DNA of 64,000 bases, from positions 36,991 to 100,990 of the forward strand of contig DATHUY010000107.1 of the NCBI GenBank assembly GCA_035461765.1, read 5' to 3'. Shown here in pieces: positions 9,334 through 18,111 of this stretch. Within the stretch, counting starts at the first letter, position 1. Each line of letters starts with the position of its first letter. The DNA is from Longimicrobiales bacterium. Its GTDB lineage: Bacteria; Gemmatimonadota; Gemmatimonadetes; Longimicrobiales; RSA9. The notes below the pieces were generated by a model. That model saw only the letters and a list, made by a program, of their open reading frames with translations, made no database searches and was not told the origin of the DNA. A program made the translations under genes and the position numbers.

Positions 9334-10484
9334 AGGTAGCGCTCGTGGCGGCAATGGCCGCCCCCTACCGTCTCCCCGTCTGGGAGGCGCTCGGCCAGCG
9401 TCTTGAGCAGCTTGATGTGCTGCTGTGCTCGGAGAGGGAGTCGAACCGTATCTGGAGGGACACTCGAGATGCTGCCGCGAGCTATTCGCGCACCGTTCTT
9501 CCAGGCTTCCACCGTTATGTTCTGGGCTTGGAATGGGGCTTCCACTGGAATCCGACTCTGCTCCGGCACCTGCGGCGCGTTGCGCCGGATGCAATTATCG
9601 TCAATGGGTACGATTCACCGAGCTACCTTACGGCTATGGCGTACGCTCGTGTGCAAGGAGTGCCGCTGGTGCTGTCTGTCGAAGGCCATGCGGAAAGCAG
9701 CCGCTTCACCACGGGCCCGATCGCCGCTGCCCGACGGCGCCTGGTTCGTGCCGCCGACGCATGTCTCGCTCACGGCCGCGCGAGTGCGGATTACGTGGCT
9801 GCGCAGGGCATGCCACGCGATCGGATCGTGACCGGAATTCTGCCAGTCGATGTTGAACGTGTTGGCCGCCTCGCGGATGCGATTGCCGCCCGCTCCGACC
9901 GGAAGGTTCCGCCCGTGCAATTCATCTCCGTGGGCCGTCTCACCGGGCGCAAGAGGGTCATCGATCTGGTCGATGCATTCCGGACTGTTGACCCGTGTGA
10001 TGCCTGTCTGACGATCGTCGGACACGGTCCGCTCCAGCAGAGAATCGAGGCGATGCTCGCGGAGCCGGGGCTGGAGCATGTGCGCTTCGCTGGCGCGTCC
10101 AGCACACTCGATGAGACGGTGGCCCACCTGGGACGTGCGGATGTGCTCGTCATGCCTTCCGTACGCGAGGTGTGGGGTCTTGTGGTGAATGAGGCGCTCG
10201 CCGCCGGACTCTATGTCATCGCCTCCCGTACGTCCGGCGCTACGCCGGACCTGATCGAGGATGCGCCGTTTGAAGTCGGCATGGCTATTGACCCGGCCAA
10301 GCCTGCTGCTCTGGCTGCGGCCATCACCGCGGCGGCGGCTCGCGTCAAGGCGGGCTGCGTGGATCGCGACCGCATTGCGCAATGGGGGCGCACGCATACG
10401 CCGGAGAGACACGCGGAGAACATGGTAGAAGCCATCGGCATCGCCATTGGCAGACGATCAAGACTGCGCGGCAAGGAATCGTGA
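9330..10484 (+). CDS. Glycosyltransferase family 4
   Basis: GT-B glycosyltransferase of 384 residues. The start is a GTG overlapping the previous stop (GTGA), giving a standard N-terminus KVALVAAMAAPYRLPVWEAL. The acceptor domain is followed by FISVGRLTGRKRVIDLVDAF, which opens the donor domain, and by MPSVREVWGLVVNEALAAGL, the donor-binding loop. It is the last gene of the first tightly packed block of the locus; a noncoding stretch of about 440 bp follows. Confidence 0.87.
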   Translation: MKVALVAAMAAPYRLPVWEALGQRLEQLDVLLCSERESNRIWRDTRDAAASYSRTVLPGFHRYVLGLEWGFHWNPTLLRHLRRVAPDAIIVNGYDSPSYLTAMAYARVQGVPLVLSVEGHAESSRFTTGPIAAARRRLVRAADACLAHGRASADYVAAQGMPRDRIVTGILPVDVERVGRLADAIAARSDRKVPPVQFISVGRLTGRKRVIDLVDAFRTVDPCDACLTIVGHGPLQQRIEAMLAEPGLEHVRFAGASSTLDETVAHLGRADVLVMPSVREVWGLVVNEALAAGLYVIASRTSGATPDLIEDAPFEVGMAIDPAKPAALAAAITAAAARVKAGCVDRDRIAQWGRTHTPERHAENMVEAIGIAIGRRSRLRGKES

Positions 10485-10922
10485 CAGCGATCAGCCGGAG
10501 CGTGGAGATCCACACAAGTCTGCTCAAGTCGGAACGCGCGGGCTGCCACGACGTTCAGCACCGCGGTCGGTTGGAGAGCGACGTACAGTGGGGTGTACGT
10601 GTGTGCGGCGATTCGCGTCATCAGCTGGTACCCACGGAACGCGCGGCGTTCTGGGAACCGGGAGAGAGATCCAACCATGAGCGTACACCATCAACGGTTA
10701 CATGGATGCATGTTTTCATATTCACGTGGCCGAGGGGCCGGGACAGTGATGGATGTACGCTCTGCAGTGGCACGAGTTCGCGCCCGACGGGGTAGCACGA
10801 GTTCCTGTTCGCAGGGTTTTTCGGAGTGGGCGCAGCGTGGCGAGCGCGCACCCCCAGATGCTGGCCCGTAAAATGGTGAGAATCTCGGCGGTGGCCAGCG
10901 CAACCAGATCGCATTCGAGGAA
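10485..10922. other. Noncoding stretch rich in inverted repeats
   Basis: No open frame here has a credible start, ribosome site or recognisable product. It contains two clear dyads: 7-bp arms ACGTACA / TGTACGT with a 6-nt centre at 10581-10600, and 9-bp arms GAGCGTACA (10679-10687) / TGTACGCTC (10754-10762). A locally AT-rich segment lies at 10708-10725. It probably holds the promoter and control region for the epimerase gene that follows (GAGGA ribosome site just before 10923). A structured RNA is also possible. Confidence 0.5.
10581..10600. promoter_or_regulatory. Possible operator: 7-bp dyad ACGTACA-N6-TGTACGT
   Basis: A perfect 7-bp inverted repeat with a 6-nt centre, 323 bp upstream of the epimerase ATG. 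The geometry suits a dimeric repressor site. No regulator is encoded next to it, so the role is inferred from symmetry only. Confidence 0.35.
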
Positions 10923-11927
10923 ATGAGTAGACAAATCTGTGTAACCGGCGGAGCCGGCATGATCGGTTCGCGACTCGTGCGCGCGCTCCTCGAGGCCGGC
11001 CATGACGTTACCGTCATCGATAACCTGTGGCGCGGTCAGCTAAACTACCTCACCTCGCTGGATGGCTTCGATGCCGGCACAATGTTCCACCGCATCGACC
11101 TGTCCGATCCGGAGAATGCGGCGCGCACCCGTCATGTCCTGAACGGCTGCGATTCCGTCGTTCACCTGGCCGATATTGTCGCCGGAATCGGGTACGTGTT
11201 CAACAACCAGTACGAGATCTTCCGGGTCAACAACCTCATTAACACTCATGTCCTGCGCGCCTGCGCCGACACCGGCGTGCCGCGGGTGCTTTACGCAGGC
11301 ACCGCGTGCAGTTTCCCCAAACACCTGCAAATGAGCCTGGGCTCGGTGTTACGCGAGAGTCAGCTGTTTCCCGCCGAGCCGGAGTCGGCCTACGGCTGGA
11401 GCAAGCTGATGGGTACACTCGAGCTGCAGTTCATGGCCGAACAGCATGGCATCACTGCGTCAACGCTCATGCTGCACAACGTTTATGGTCCGAACTGCGA
11501 TGTCGAGCCTGCCCGTTCACAGGTGATTCCATCTCTCATTCGCAGGATGATCGAGTTGGAAGAGGGCGCCACACTGTCGGTATGGGGTTCCGGGAAACAG
11601 GGCCGGGCGTTCGTCCATGTAGATGATATCGCGCGCGCATTTGTCTCTGCACTGGACTGCTCGTCCGACGAGCTACCGCCTGTCGTGCAGATCGGTCCCG
11701 GCCACTGCACATCGATTCGCGAGCTGGTGGAGACCCTCCGGGATCGGGTGATCCGCAAGGACCTGCTCATCGAGTATGACCGATCAAAGCCTGAAGGCGA
11801 CATTGGCCGGTGCGCCGATTTCTCGCTTGCGCAGCGCGTCCTTGGCTGGTCTCCCCAGGTGGACCTGGAAGCTGGTCTCACGGAGACGTACAACTGGATA
11901 GAAGCGGAGCTGCGGGCGCGTATATGA
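10923..11927 (+). CDS. NAD-dependent sugar-nucleotide epimerase/dehydratase (SDR)
   Basis: Extended short-chain dehydrogenase of 334 residues that probably makes a nucleotide-sugar precursor for the polysaccharide. The Rossmann motif TGGAGMIG is at residues 8-15, and an acidic residue at the end of strand 2 (VIDN) suits NAD(H). The active site shows TACSFP and Y157-x-x-x-K161 (YGWSK). The phrases NNQYEIFRVNNLINTHVL and TACSFPKHLQ recall GDP-mannose 3,5-epimerase-like enzymes, but the substrate cannot be fixed from motifs. A GAGGA ribosome site stands 3-8 nt before the ATG. It overlaps the following GT2 gene by ATGA. Confidence 0.85.
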   Translation: MSRQICVTGGAGMIGSRLVRALLEAGHDVTVIDNLWRGQLNYLTSLDGFDAGTMFHRIDLSDPENAARTRHVLNGCDSVVHLADIVAGIGYVFNNQYEIFRVNNLINTHVLRACADTGVPRVLYAGTACSFPKHLQMSLGSVLRESQLFPAEPESAYGWSKLMGTLELQFMAEQHGITASTLMLHNVYGPNCDVEPARSQVIPSLIRRMIELEEGATLSVWGSGKQGRAFVHVDDIARAFVSALDCSSDELPPVVQIGPGHCTSIRELVETLRDRVIRKDLLIEYDRSKPEGDIGRCADFSLAQRVLGWSPQVDLEAGLTETYNWIEAELRARI

Positions 11928-12679
11928 AGATCACCGTTGTGATTCCGAACTTTAACGATATTAGAATCGAGCGCGCTCTTCGTTCCGTTGAGGCCCAGAC
12001 CCTGGCTCCGCACGAAATCCTGATCGTGGATGGCGGCTCCACGAACGCTGAGGTCCTGGAGTTCTACCGACGCTGCCGGGCGGACGTGGTCAGTGAAAAG
12101 GACGGGGGTATCTTCGACGCCTTGAACAAAGGCGTGCGCCGTTCGTCCGGTGACGTGGTGTACCTGATGGGAGCAGATGATGAGCTATCGGATTCCCGCG
12201 TGTTCGAGGGTGTGGCCGCCCAGTTCGCCCATCAGCCTTCACTCGATGGAGTGTCGATCGGCTGCGAGTTCGTAATTGCGAGCGGCCACGTCATACGCAA
12301 ATGGTATCCGCGCACCGTCACAGCAGCCCGGATGAGGAGAGGACTGCTGCCTCCGCACTTTTCACTGTTCCTCCGGCGGGAGATCTACGATCTGGTGGGG
12401 CCGTTCAAATATCGCGAGTGGGGGAATGTCGCGTGCGACATTCTCTGGCTGATGGATCTGGCAATCATGAAGCCGGACCTGCGTATCGCAATGACGTCCG
12501 AGCACCATCTGCGCATGGAGTACGGTGGCGCAAGTACGGGCTCGTTTTCCGCCGTGATGAACCAGTTCGTGGTGGTGCACCGCTACGCGAAGGCGAACGC
12601 TCGTCACCTGCGGCAGTGGTATCTGTACTCGCCCGTCAGGACTTTGTCGAAGCTCCTGCAGTTCAGGATGGGCAACTGA
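11924..12679 (+). CDS. Glycosyltransferase family 2 (GT-A)
   Basis: GT-A glycosyltransferase of 251 residues. The start is the ATG overlapping the epimerase stop, giving the classic N-terminus MKITVVIPNFND. The motifs ILIVDGGSTNAEVLEFY and VSEKDGGIFDALNKGV match the WcaA/WbbD-type subgroup, in which an E/KDxGIYDAMNKG motif is diagnostic. YLMGADDELSD contributes the DxD-like metal-binding acid. It is soluble and probably adds one sugar during repeat-unit assembly. Confidence 0.87.
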   Translation: MKITVVIPNFNDIRIERALRSVEAQTLAPHEILIVDGGSTNAEVLEFYRRCRADVVSEKDGGIFDALNKGVRRSSGDVVYLMGADDELSDSRVFEGVAAQFAHQPSLDGVSIGCEFVIASGHVIRKWYPRTVTAARMRRGLLPPHFSLFLRREIYDLVGPFKYREWGNVACDILWLMDLAIMKPDLRIAMTSEHHLRMEYGGASTGSFSAVMNQFVVVHRYAKANARHLRQWYLYSPVRTLSKLLQFRMGN

Positions 12680-12953
12680 GGCCGGCTGCAGTCGGTCCTA
12701 CGGCACTGTACCCGACGACGCGCTGGGCACCGGATTTCAACGGGTTGTTTGGAACCGGACGCCGGCTGGCCGGCACGCTGGATCCCCTTGGGCTAGTGGT
12801 TCGAATCCGGGCGTGTATCGCCGGGTTCATGCTCGTGGTCCCTGCGTTTCACATGTCGATCCCGAACACGGCGGCTATGCCAAGAAATCGTGTCGCCCCT
12901 GGGGGTGCCCCTTGGCCACCCTGGGGCTCAGCAGTGTGCGGTGTGCGTGCAGT

Positions 12954-15014
12954 ATGACCCGCTCGTCCGCGGCGTCGGCGTCCATGGCTGACACACGTGC
13001 CATGCACGTCGAGTCGTCGGCACAGGTGGGCAGCCGCTCGTTGCTTGAGCCGGCGATCACTATCGCACTGATCACTACGGCGGCTCAGGGCGTAGTGACG
13101 GCCACGGCGCCACTGATCCCCACGGACGTCCGGGCAGTCGTGCTGGTGCTGGTGCTACTGGCATGGGTATGCTCCACGCTCGCGGCAGGCGGCTGGGTGC
13201 TTGGACGACTCGGTGCGACCGTGCTGCGCGGGGAGGATCGCGCCCTTCCGGCGCTCGTGGGATTGCTCGGCATTGGGGTCTCCGTCCTCGCGATGTCGCA
13301 GCTTGCGCTCGTGCGTTCGCTTCTGAGCCGGCCGGCGCTCACGTGGAGCGTCGATTGGCGTTTTAGCTGGAACCATGCGGAGGCCATCGCGCGCACGGGC
13401 GGCGCGCAGCACGCGCTCGACTACAGTGGCCAGCCGCTGGACTATCACGTCGGCCCCGCATGGAGCGCCGGTGCTGTGGATCAACTGCTCGGATCCGGTG
13501 CGCCCGAGGTGCTCTTCGGAGTTATTCCGGCCGTGTGTGTGCTCGCGATTGCGCTGGCGTGCCTTCGTGTGCTGCGACACGCAGGCATTAATGATGCGCA
13601 TGCCGCCCCCGCTGTCGGTCTGGCGTTCTCTGTCCCCGGCCTGCTGCTCGCGTACGCGCCACTGGCACCGACCACAGTCCTCCAGGTCATGCTGAATCCC
13701 GCAAGCGCGCACTTATGGTTGTTCTCACCCGCATTCATCCTGAATGGGCTGCTCGGTCTGACGGTCGGCATGGCGATCGTCGCGCTGATCTTCCAAGAGA
13801 CGTACGACCGCCGGTCGCTGCTCGCTACCCTCGTCGCTGCCGCCGCACTCGGCGGCCTAGTCAGCATCAAGCCGCAGTATTTCGCTGCATTCGGCCTGAT
13901 GGTCGGACTGATCGGACTCATGCGCCTGCGCCGGGTCTGGCGGTCTCGTCCTTTCCCGCCGCCCATCATACTAGTAGTCGCGGTTGCGGCGTTCGGCGTT
14001 GCCGTGCTGCTGATGTTCGCCATGGGATCGGGAGAAGGACTCCTGGGGGTGCCACGCTGGGCGCCCGGTCGTACCAATTTCTCGCCCATGCATGCCGTTC
14101 GCGAACTGGTCAGCCTCCACATGCTAATTGCGATCGCGGCTGGGGCGACGTTGCTGCGTGGCGAGCGGTTTGCCGCGCTCCGCGAGGTGAGCCTTGCGGC
14201 GGTGCTCGCCATGGTCCTGATCGGTGCGGTCCTGATGTCAGTGCAATTTAGTCTCCCGGCGGACGTTCTCGACCGAGCCGATACGCTGGGTATGCCGGAC
14301 GTGCGCACAGATGTCGGCGCAAATCTCGTACAGGCACTCATCCCGCTACGCGTCGTGATCATCCTGTGCACCGCCGCCATAATGGTCTCGGCGCTTGGCA
14401 CTTCTGAGCGACGCCGGGTGTGGCTCTTGCTCGCTCTTCTCATCGGCGCATTGCGCAGCCCACTGCTCATCCTGGGCTTCGCCCGCCCCGCTGACGCATA
14501 CGAAGCCGCAGAGGATCCGGGGCTGCACGCCGTGCTCGCCACCGTCCCGGTCGAAGGTATACGCCTGATTTCGAGCGATATCGCCGACCCGGCGGAAGAC
14601 TACGGCCGCTCGCAGCGTGGGTTCCTCCTGTCCGCGTATCACGGCCATGAGATCTATCTGGCAAATGTGCGGTATTATCGATATGCTGAGGCCGATGTGG
14701 TTGAGCGAATCACGCATCTGCGCGTCTTTTTCGGCTCCTCCTGGTCTGGCTGGCACGATGGCTGGCTGCGTCGTGAGAGCATTACCCATATTCTGGTGCA
14801 CGACCGCTGCCCACCCGCTTGGCGGGCCTCCGTCAACTCTACCGGCGCACCGCTCATGGTAGTCGCGCGTGCCGGCGAGTGGACGGTTTACAGTACGAGA
14901 GACCCGGCCAATTCAATGCCCACGGAACTTCCGCGATGGCGCGACATACGGCCGGAATACGGAAGCGGTGCATGCATCACGTCCGCCGCGCCCTTTGTGA
15001 CTGAATCGCCATGA
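12954..15014 (+). CDS. Large polytopic membrane protein of the polysaccharide locus
   Basis: Membrane protein of 686 residues with an estimated 12-14 hydrophobic helices, followed by a soluble C-terminal part of about 170 residues. I chose ATG 12954; ATGs at 12984 and 12999 are also possible because no strong ribosome site discriminates them. The N-terminal loop containing NHAEAIARTGGAQHALDYSG and LDYHVGPAWSAG, and a C-terminal region with a HDGWLRRESITHILV phrase, resemble uncharacterised membrane proteins of polysaccharide clusters with GT-C-like topology. I do not recognise the family. A lipid-linked-sugar transferase role is a guess from context. It overlaps the next gene by ATGA. Confidence 0.6.
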   Translation: MTRSSAASASMADTRAMHVESSAQVGSRSLLEPAITIALITTAAQGVVTATAPLIPTDVRAVVLVLVLLAWVCSTLAAGGWVLGRLGATVLRGEDRALPALVGLLGIGVSVLAMSQLALVRSLLSRPALTWSVDWRFSWNHAEAIARTGGAQHALDYSGQPLDYHVGPAWSAGAVDQLLGSGAPEVLFGVIPAVCVLAIALACLRVLRHAGINDAHAAPAVGLAFSVPGLLLAYAPLAPTTVLQVMLNPASAHLWLFSPAFILNGLLGLTVGMAIVALIFQETYDRRSLLATLVAAAALGGLVSIKPQYFAAFGLMVGLIGLMRLRRVWRSRPFPPPIILVVAVAAFGVAVLLMFAMGSGEGLLGVPRWAPGRTNFSPMHAVRELVSLHMLIAIAAGATLLRGERFAALREVSLAAVLAMVLIGAVLMSVQFSLPADVLDRADTLGMPDVRTDVGANLVQALIPLRVVIILCTAAIMVSALGTSERRRVWLLLALLIGALRSPLLILGFARPADAYEAAEDPGLHAVLATVPVEGIRLISSDIADPAEDYGRSQRGFLLSAYHGHEIYLANVRYYRYAEADVVERITHLRVFFGSSWSGWHDGWLRRESITHILVHDRCPPAWRASVNSTGAPLMVVARAGEWTVYSTRDPANSMPTELPRWRDIRPEYGSGACITSAAPFVTESP

Positions 15015-16030
15015 ACCTGAGACCACCCGATTCCGGTATGGTATCCGCTGAACTATCCGTTGTGCTCCCCTGCTATAACGAGCGCGACAACATTCAGGCC
15101 GTCCACGGTCGACTGAAAGCTGTCATGGATCAACTTGCGAGACGGCACGAGATCATCTATGTGAATGACGGCAGCAGCGACGGCTCGGACCGCATCCTTG
15201 AACGCCTCCACGCCGAGGATCCGACCGTAAAGGTGATACATCTCTCGCGCAACTTCGGGCATCAGGCTGCGCTCTCCGCGGGTATGGCGGCGGCGCAGGG
15301 CCAGGCCGTCATCCTGATGGATTGCGACCTGCAGGACCCCCCGGAGGTCATCCCGGATTTCATCGCGGCGTGGGAGAGCGGTGCGGAGGTTGTGTTTGCG
15401 GTGCGGAGAAATCGGAAGGAGGGGTGGCTCAAGCGTATCGCATACAGCACCTTCTATCGATCCATGCGCTGGATTTCGAAAATCGACACACCGCTAGATG
15501 CCGGCGACTTCTGCCTGATGGACCATGTCGTCGTGGTTGCAATGCTGCGTCTTCCCGAGCGAAATCGATTCCTCCGAGGGTTGCGCGCGTGGGTTGGATT
15601 TCGCCAAGTCGGCGTGCCGTTTGACCGGGGCATGCGCGAGGCAGGCGAGAGTAAGTACAGCCTCCGAAAGCTCGCTGGGCTCGCCCTGTCAGGTTACGTC
15701 GGGTTCTCGGCCATGCCGCTCCGGCTGGCCGGGGTGCTGGGCGTGGTCAGCGCATTTGCGGGTTTTGCCCTCGGCACCTGGATAGTGATCCTGAAGCTGA
15801 GCGGCACAAGTGCGCCGCAGGGGTGGGCAAGCCTGTTTTCGCTGGTGCTGTTCGTGTGCGGCGTCCAACTGCTCGTGCTCGGTACACTCGGCGAGTATCT
15901 GGGGCGGGTGTATGATGAGGTTCGTCAGCGTCCAACGTACATTGTACGTGAGCGGCTTGGCTGGAGCGATTCAATCCCAGCACGACCTCCTGAAGAATGC
16001 GTGAGTGATGGCAGAGTTCGATCGGTTTAG
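15011..16030 (+). CDS. GT2 polyprenyl-phosphate glycosyltransferase (DPM1/GtrB-like)
   Basis: GT-A transferase of 339 residues with a C-terminal membrane anchor. The catalytic domain has LSVVLPCYNERDNI, IIYVNDGSSDGSD and ILMDCDLQDPPEVIP (metal-binding DxD equivalent). Two hydrophobic helices near residues 233-300 match the GtrB/ArnC topology. Such enzymes load a sugar onto undecaprenyl phosphate for use by periplasmic GT-C enzymes, so the preceding polytopic protein is a plausible partner. It overlaps the methyltransferase gene by 23 bp. Confidence 0.88.
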   Translation: MNLRPPDSGMVSAELSVVLPCYNERDNIQAVHGRLKAVMDQLARRHEIIYVNDGSSDGSDRILERLHAEDPTVKVIHLSRNFGHQAALSAGMAAAQGQAVILMDCDLQDPPEVIPDFIAAWESGAEVVFAVRRNRKEGWLKRIAYSTFYRSMRWISKIDTPLDAGDFCLMDHVVVVAMLRLPERNRFLRGLRAWVGFRQVGVPFDRGMREAGESKYSLRKLAGLALSGYVGFSAMPLRLAGVLGVVSAFAGFALGTWIVILKLSGTSAPQGWASLFSLVLFVCGVQLLVLGTLGEYLGRVYDEVRQRPTYIVRERLGWSDSIPARPPEECVSDGRVRSV

Positions 16031-16682
16031 CAGTAACTACGAGCAGGTTCTCAGTGAGAGCCTCGTCATCGGCGGCGGTGAGCCAGAGTTCTTCCACCGA
16101 GGGAAAGCGCTCCTAATCCGCAACGTGCTGGGGAGCGATTTCAGCGGGGACCTGCTGGACTTCGGCTGCGGGACCGGCGGTCTCCTACGCAAGCTCGCAG
16201 AATTCCTGCCAGCTGCCGCGCTGTACGGGTACGACCCCTCTGAGCCGTGCATTCAGCGCGCCGCTTCGATCCCCGGTGTGCGGCAGGCCACGTCATCCGA
16301 AACAGCGCTATCAGCTGCGTCCGCCGACGTAGTACTCATTGCGAACGTGTTGCACCATATCGTACCAGAGGAGCGGAACGATGTGCTGCGCCGCGTATGG
16401 AACTATCTCCGGCCCGGCGGAAAAGTGATCGTCTTCGAGCACAATCCATACAACCCATTGACGCGTGATGTAGTGCGGAGGTGTCCGTTCGACGAGGGCG
16501 TTGTGCTTCTCAGGCCCGCCGAGGTGAAGCGGCGCCTACGTGCAACCGGCGCGGTGAGAGTAGAGCAGCGTTACACCACGTTCTTTCCAAGCTGGGTTCG
16601 CGCCCTGCAGCCCCTTGAAAGGCACATGGGCTGGCTGCCGCTTGGTGCACAGACGTGTTCGGTCGGTCACAAGCGGAGGTGA
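16008..16682 (+). CDS. Class I SAM-dependent methyltransferase
   Basis: Protein of 224 residues; ATG 16008 preferred over the GTG one codon earlier. The SAM-binding motif LLDFGCGTGGLLRKL (around residue 50) and the motif II acidic residue in YGYDPSEPC are clear, followed by ADVVLIANVLHHI and LRPGGKVIVFEHNP. It closes the polysaccharide operon and may methylate a sugar hydroxyl or the chain terminus. Without family comparison the acceptor is unknown. Confidence 0.82.
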   Translation: MAEFDRFSSNYEQVLSESLVIGGGEPEFFHRGKALLIRNVLGSDFSGDLLDFGCGTGGLLRKLAEFLPAAALYGYDPSEPCIQRAASIPGVRQATSSETALSAASADVVLIANVLHHIVPEERNDVLRRVWNYLRPGGKVIVFEHNPYNPLTRDVVRRCPFDEGVVLLRPAEVKRRLRATGAVRVEQRYTTFFPSWVRALQPLERHMGWLPLGAQTCSVGHKRR

Positions 16683-17065
16683 TAGACTTCAGATGTTCTC
16701 CCGCAGTTCACTCAACCGTTTCTTCGCGGATCCCCGTGGCGGTTGAGGCCGCTTAGACCGATGCCTACGCGTGACTGGAGCCGCCAATACGGGCCCGACG
16801 GCTCGGTGACGTCAAACGTCTCACGACCGTTAGCGGTTGATTACTCAGAGGCATGGCTTGCACCTGCCGCATGTGTTGCGGTATCGAATTCTGCAGGCCG
16901 TTTCAACGGGGCGGAGATCCGCCCACGCCGAGATCCGCGGGTTCAGGAGCGATGCGCGCATGCTCCGGCCCCTGCTGAACGCAGCCCGTTCCCTTGCAGG
17001 GCACGGCGTTCTACATTCCACCATCCTCCGCACCCCGTCGGAGCAGCTTCAAACGAGACGGAGCC
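16683..17065. other. Noncoding leader region before DAHP synthase
   Basis: No credible gene. A nested hairpin (GAACGC at 16978-16983 with GCGTTC at 17007-17012, enclosing CCCT/AGGG) lies 54 nt upstream of the aroF start codon. A second dyad, GGAGC...GCTCC around 16946-16966, encloses ATGCGCGCAT. The region could carry the aroF promoter and a structured leader. No run of Trp, Tyr or Phe codons or obvious attenuator peptide was seen. Confidence 0.4.
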
Positions 17066-18103
17066 ATGCTCGTCGTAATGAATCACACCGCGACCGCCCC
17101 CGAGGTGGATCGCGTCATCCATACGATCCGCGAGATGGGCTACGAGGCCCGGCCCATACCCGGAAAGCAGCGTACCGCCATCGGCCTCGTAGGCAATGAT
17201 GGCAAGGTCGACAGCGCCCAGCTCGAAGCCTTGCCGGGCGTGCTTCAGGTCATCCACGTCACCCAGCCCTACAAGCAGGTCTCGCGGGAATGGAAGGCGG
17301 ACTCGACGATTGTCGAGCTGCCCAACGGGACCCGCATCGGCGGCGACGACGTGGTCCTCATGGCCGGGCCGTGCTCCGTCGAATCGCGCGAGCAGATCCT
17401 GGGCATAGCCCACCGGCTCAAGGCGTCCGGCGCGACCGTCCTCCGGGGCGGCGCCTACAAGCCGCGCACCTCCCCCTACGCCTTTCAGGGCCTGGGCCTG
17501 AAGGGCCTCGAGCTGCTCGCCGAAGCCCGCGCGCAGACCGGCCTTGCGATTGTGACCGAGGCCATCGAGACGGACACGCTGTCCGCCGTCGCCGAGTACG
17601 CTGACATCATCCAGATCGGCGCGCGCAACATGCAGAACTACCCGCTGCTGCGCAGGGCGGGGCAGACGGGCAAGCCGATCCTGCTCAAGCGCGGCCTGTC
17701 CGCCACGATCAAGGAGCTGCTCCTGAGCGCCGAGTACATCCTGGCCGAGGGAAATCCGAATGTCATCCTCTGCGAGCGCGGCATCCGCAGCTTCGACGAC
17801 CAGACCCGAAACCTGCTGGACCTTACGGCCATCCCGGTCGTGAAGGCGCTGTCGCACCTGCCGATCATTGCCGACCCGTCGCACGGCACCGGCATTCGCG
17901 CCAAGGTGATGCCTATGGCCCGCGCGGCTGTGGCCGCCGGCGCAGACGGCCTCATGATCGAGGTCCATCCAGACCCGGACCACGCGAAGTCCGACGGCGC
18001 ACAGTCGCTCTGGCCGGATCAGTTCGATGAGCTGGTCACCCAGGTGTCCCTGATCGCGGAAGCCATCGGCCGCCGCATCCTGCCGGCCGCACTCCAGGTC
18101 TGA
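17066..18103 (+). CDS. aroF: 3-deoxy-7-phosphoheptulonate synthase, type I-beta
   Basis: Catalyses the first step of the shikimate pathway: phosphoenolpyruvate plus erythrose 4-phosphate gives DAHP. The protein has 345 residues. An N-terminal ferredoxin-like regulatory domain (about residues 1-70, starting [15 protein letters not shown]) precedes the TIM barrel with [51 protein letters not shown] and DPSHGTG. This architecture matches the Thermotoga/Bacillus I-beta class, often feedback-inhibited through the extra domain. The start follows a GACGGAG ribosome site. The glycoside hydrolase gene begins 8 bp after the stop, so the two are probably co-transcribed. Confidence 0.95.
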   Translation: MLVVMNHTATAPEVDRVIHTIREMGYEARPIPGKQRTAIGLVGNDGKVDSAQLEALPGVLQVIHVTQPYKQVSREWKADSTIVELPNGTRIGGDDVVLMAGPCSVESREQILGIAHRLKASGATVLRGGAYKPRTSPYAFQGLGLKGLELLAEARAQTGLAIVTEAIETDTLSAVAEYADIIQIGARNMQNYPLLRRAGQTGKPILLKRGLSATIKELLLSAEYILAEGNPNVILCERGIRSFDDQTRNLLDLTAIPVVKALSHLPIIADPSHGTGIRAKVMPMARAAVAAGADGLMIEVHPDPDHAKSDGAQSLWPDQFDELVTQVSLIAEAIGRRILPAALQV

Positions 18104-18111
18104 CCCCGGCC

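Noticed and set aside
12797..12812. tRNA T-loop-like sequence GGTTCGAATCC
   Set aside because: Only two or three of the five T-stem pairs form, and no matching acceptor arm or anticodon arm lies in the preceding 75 nt. Treated as chance or a decayed remnant.
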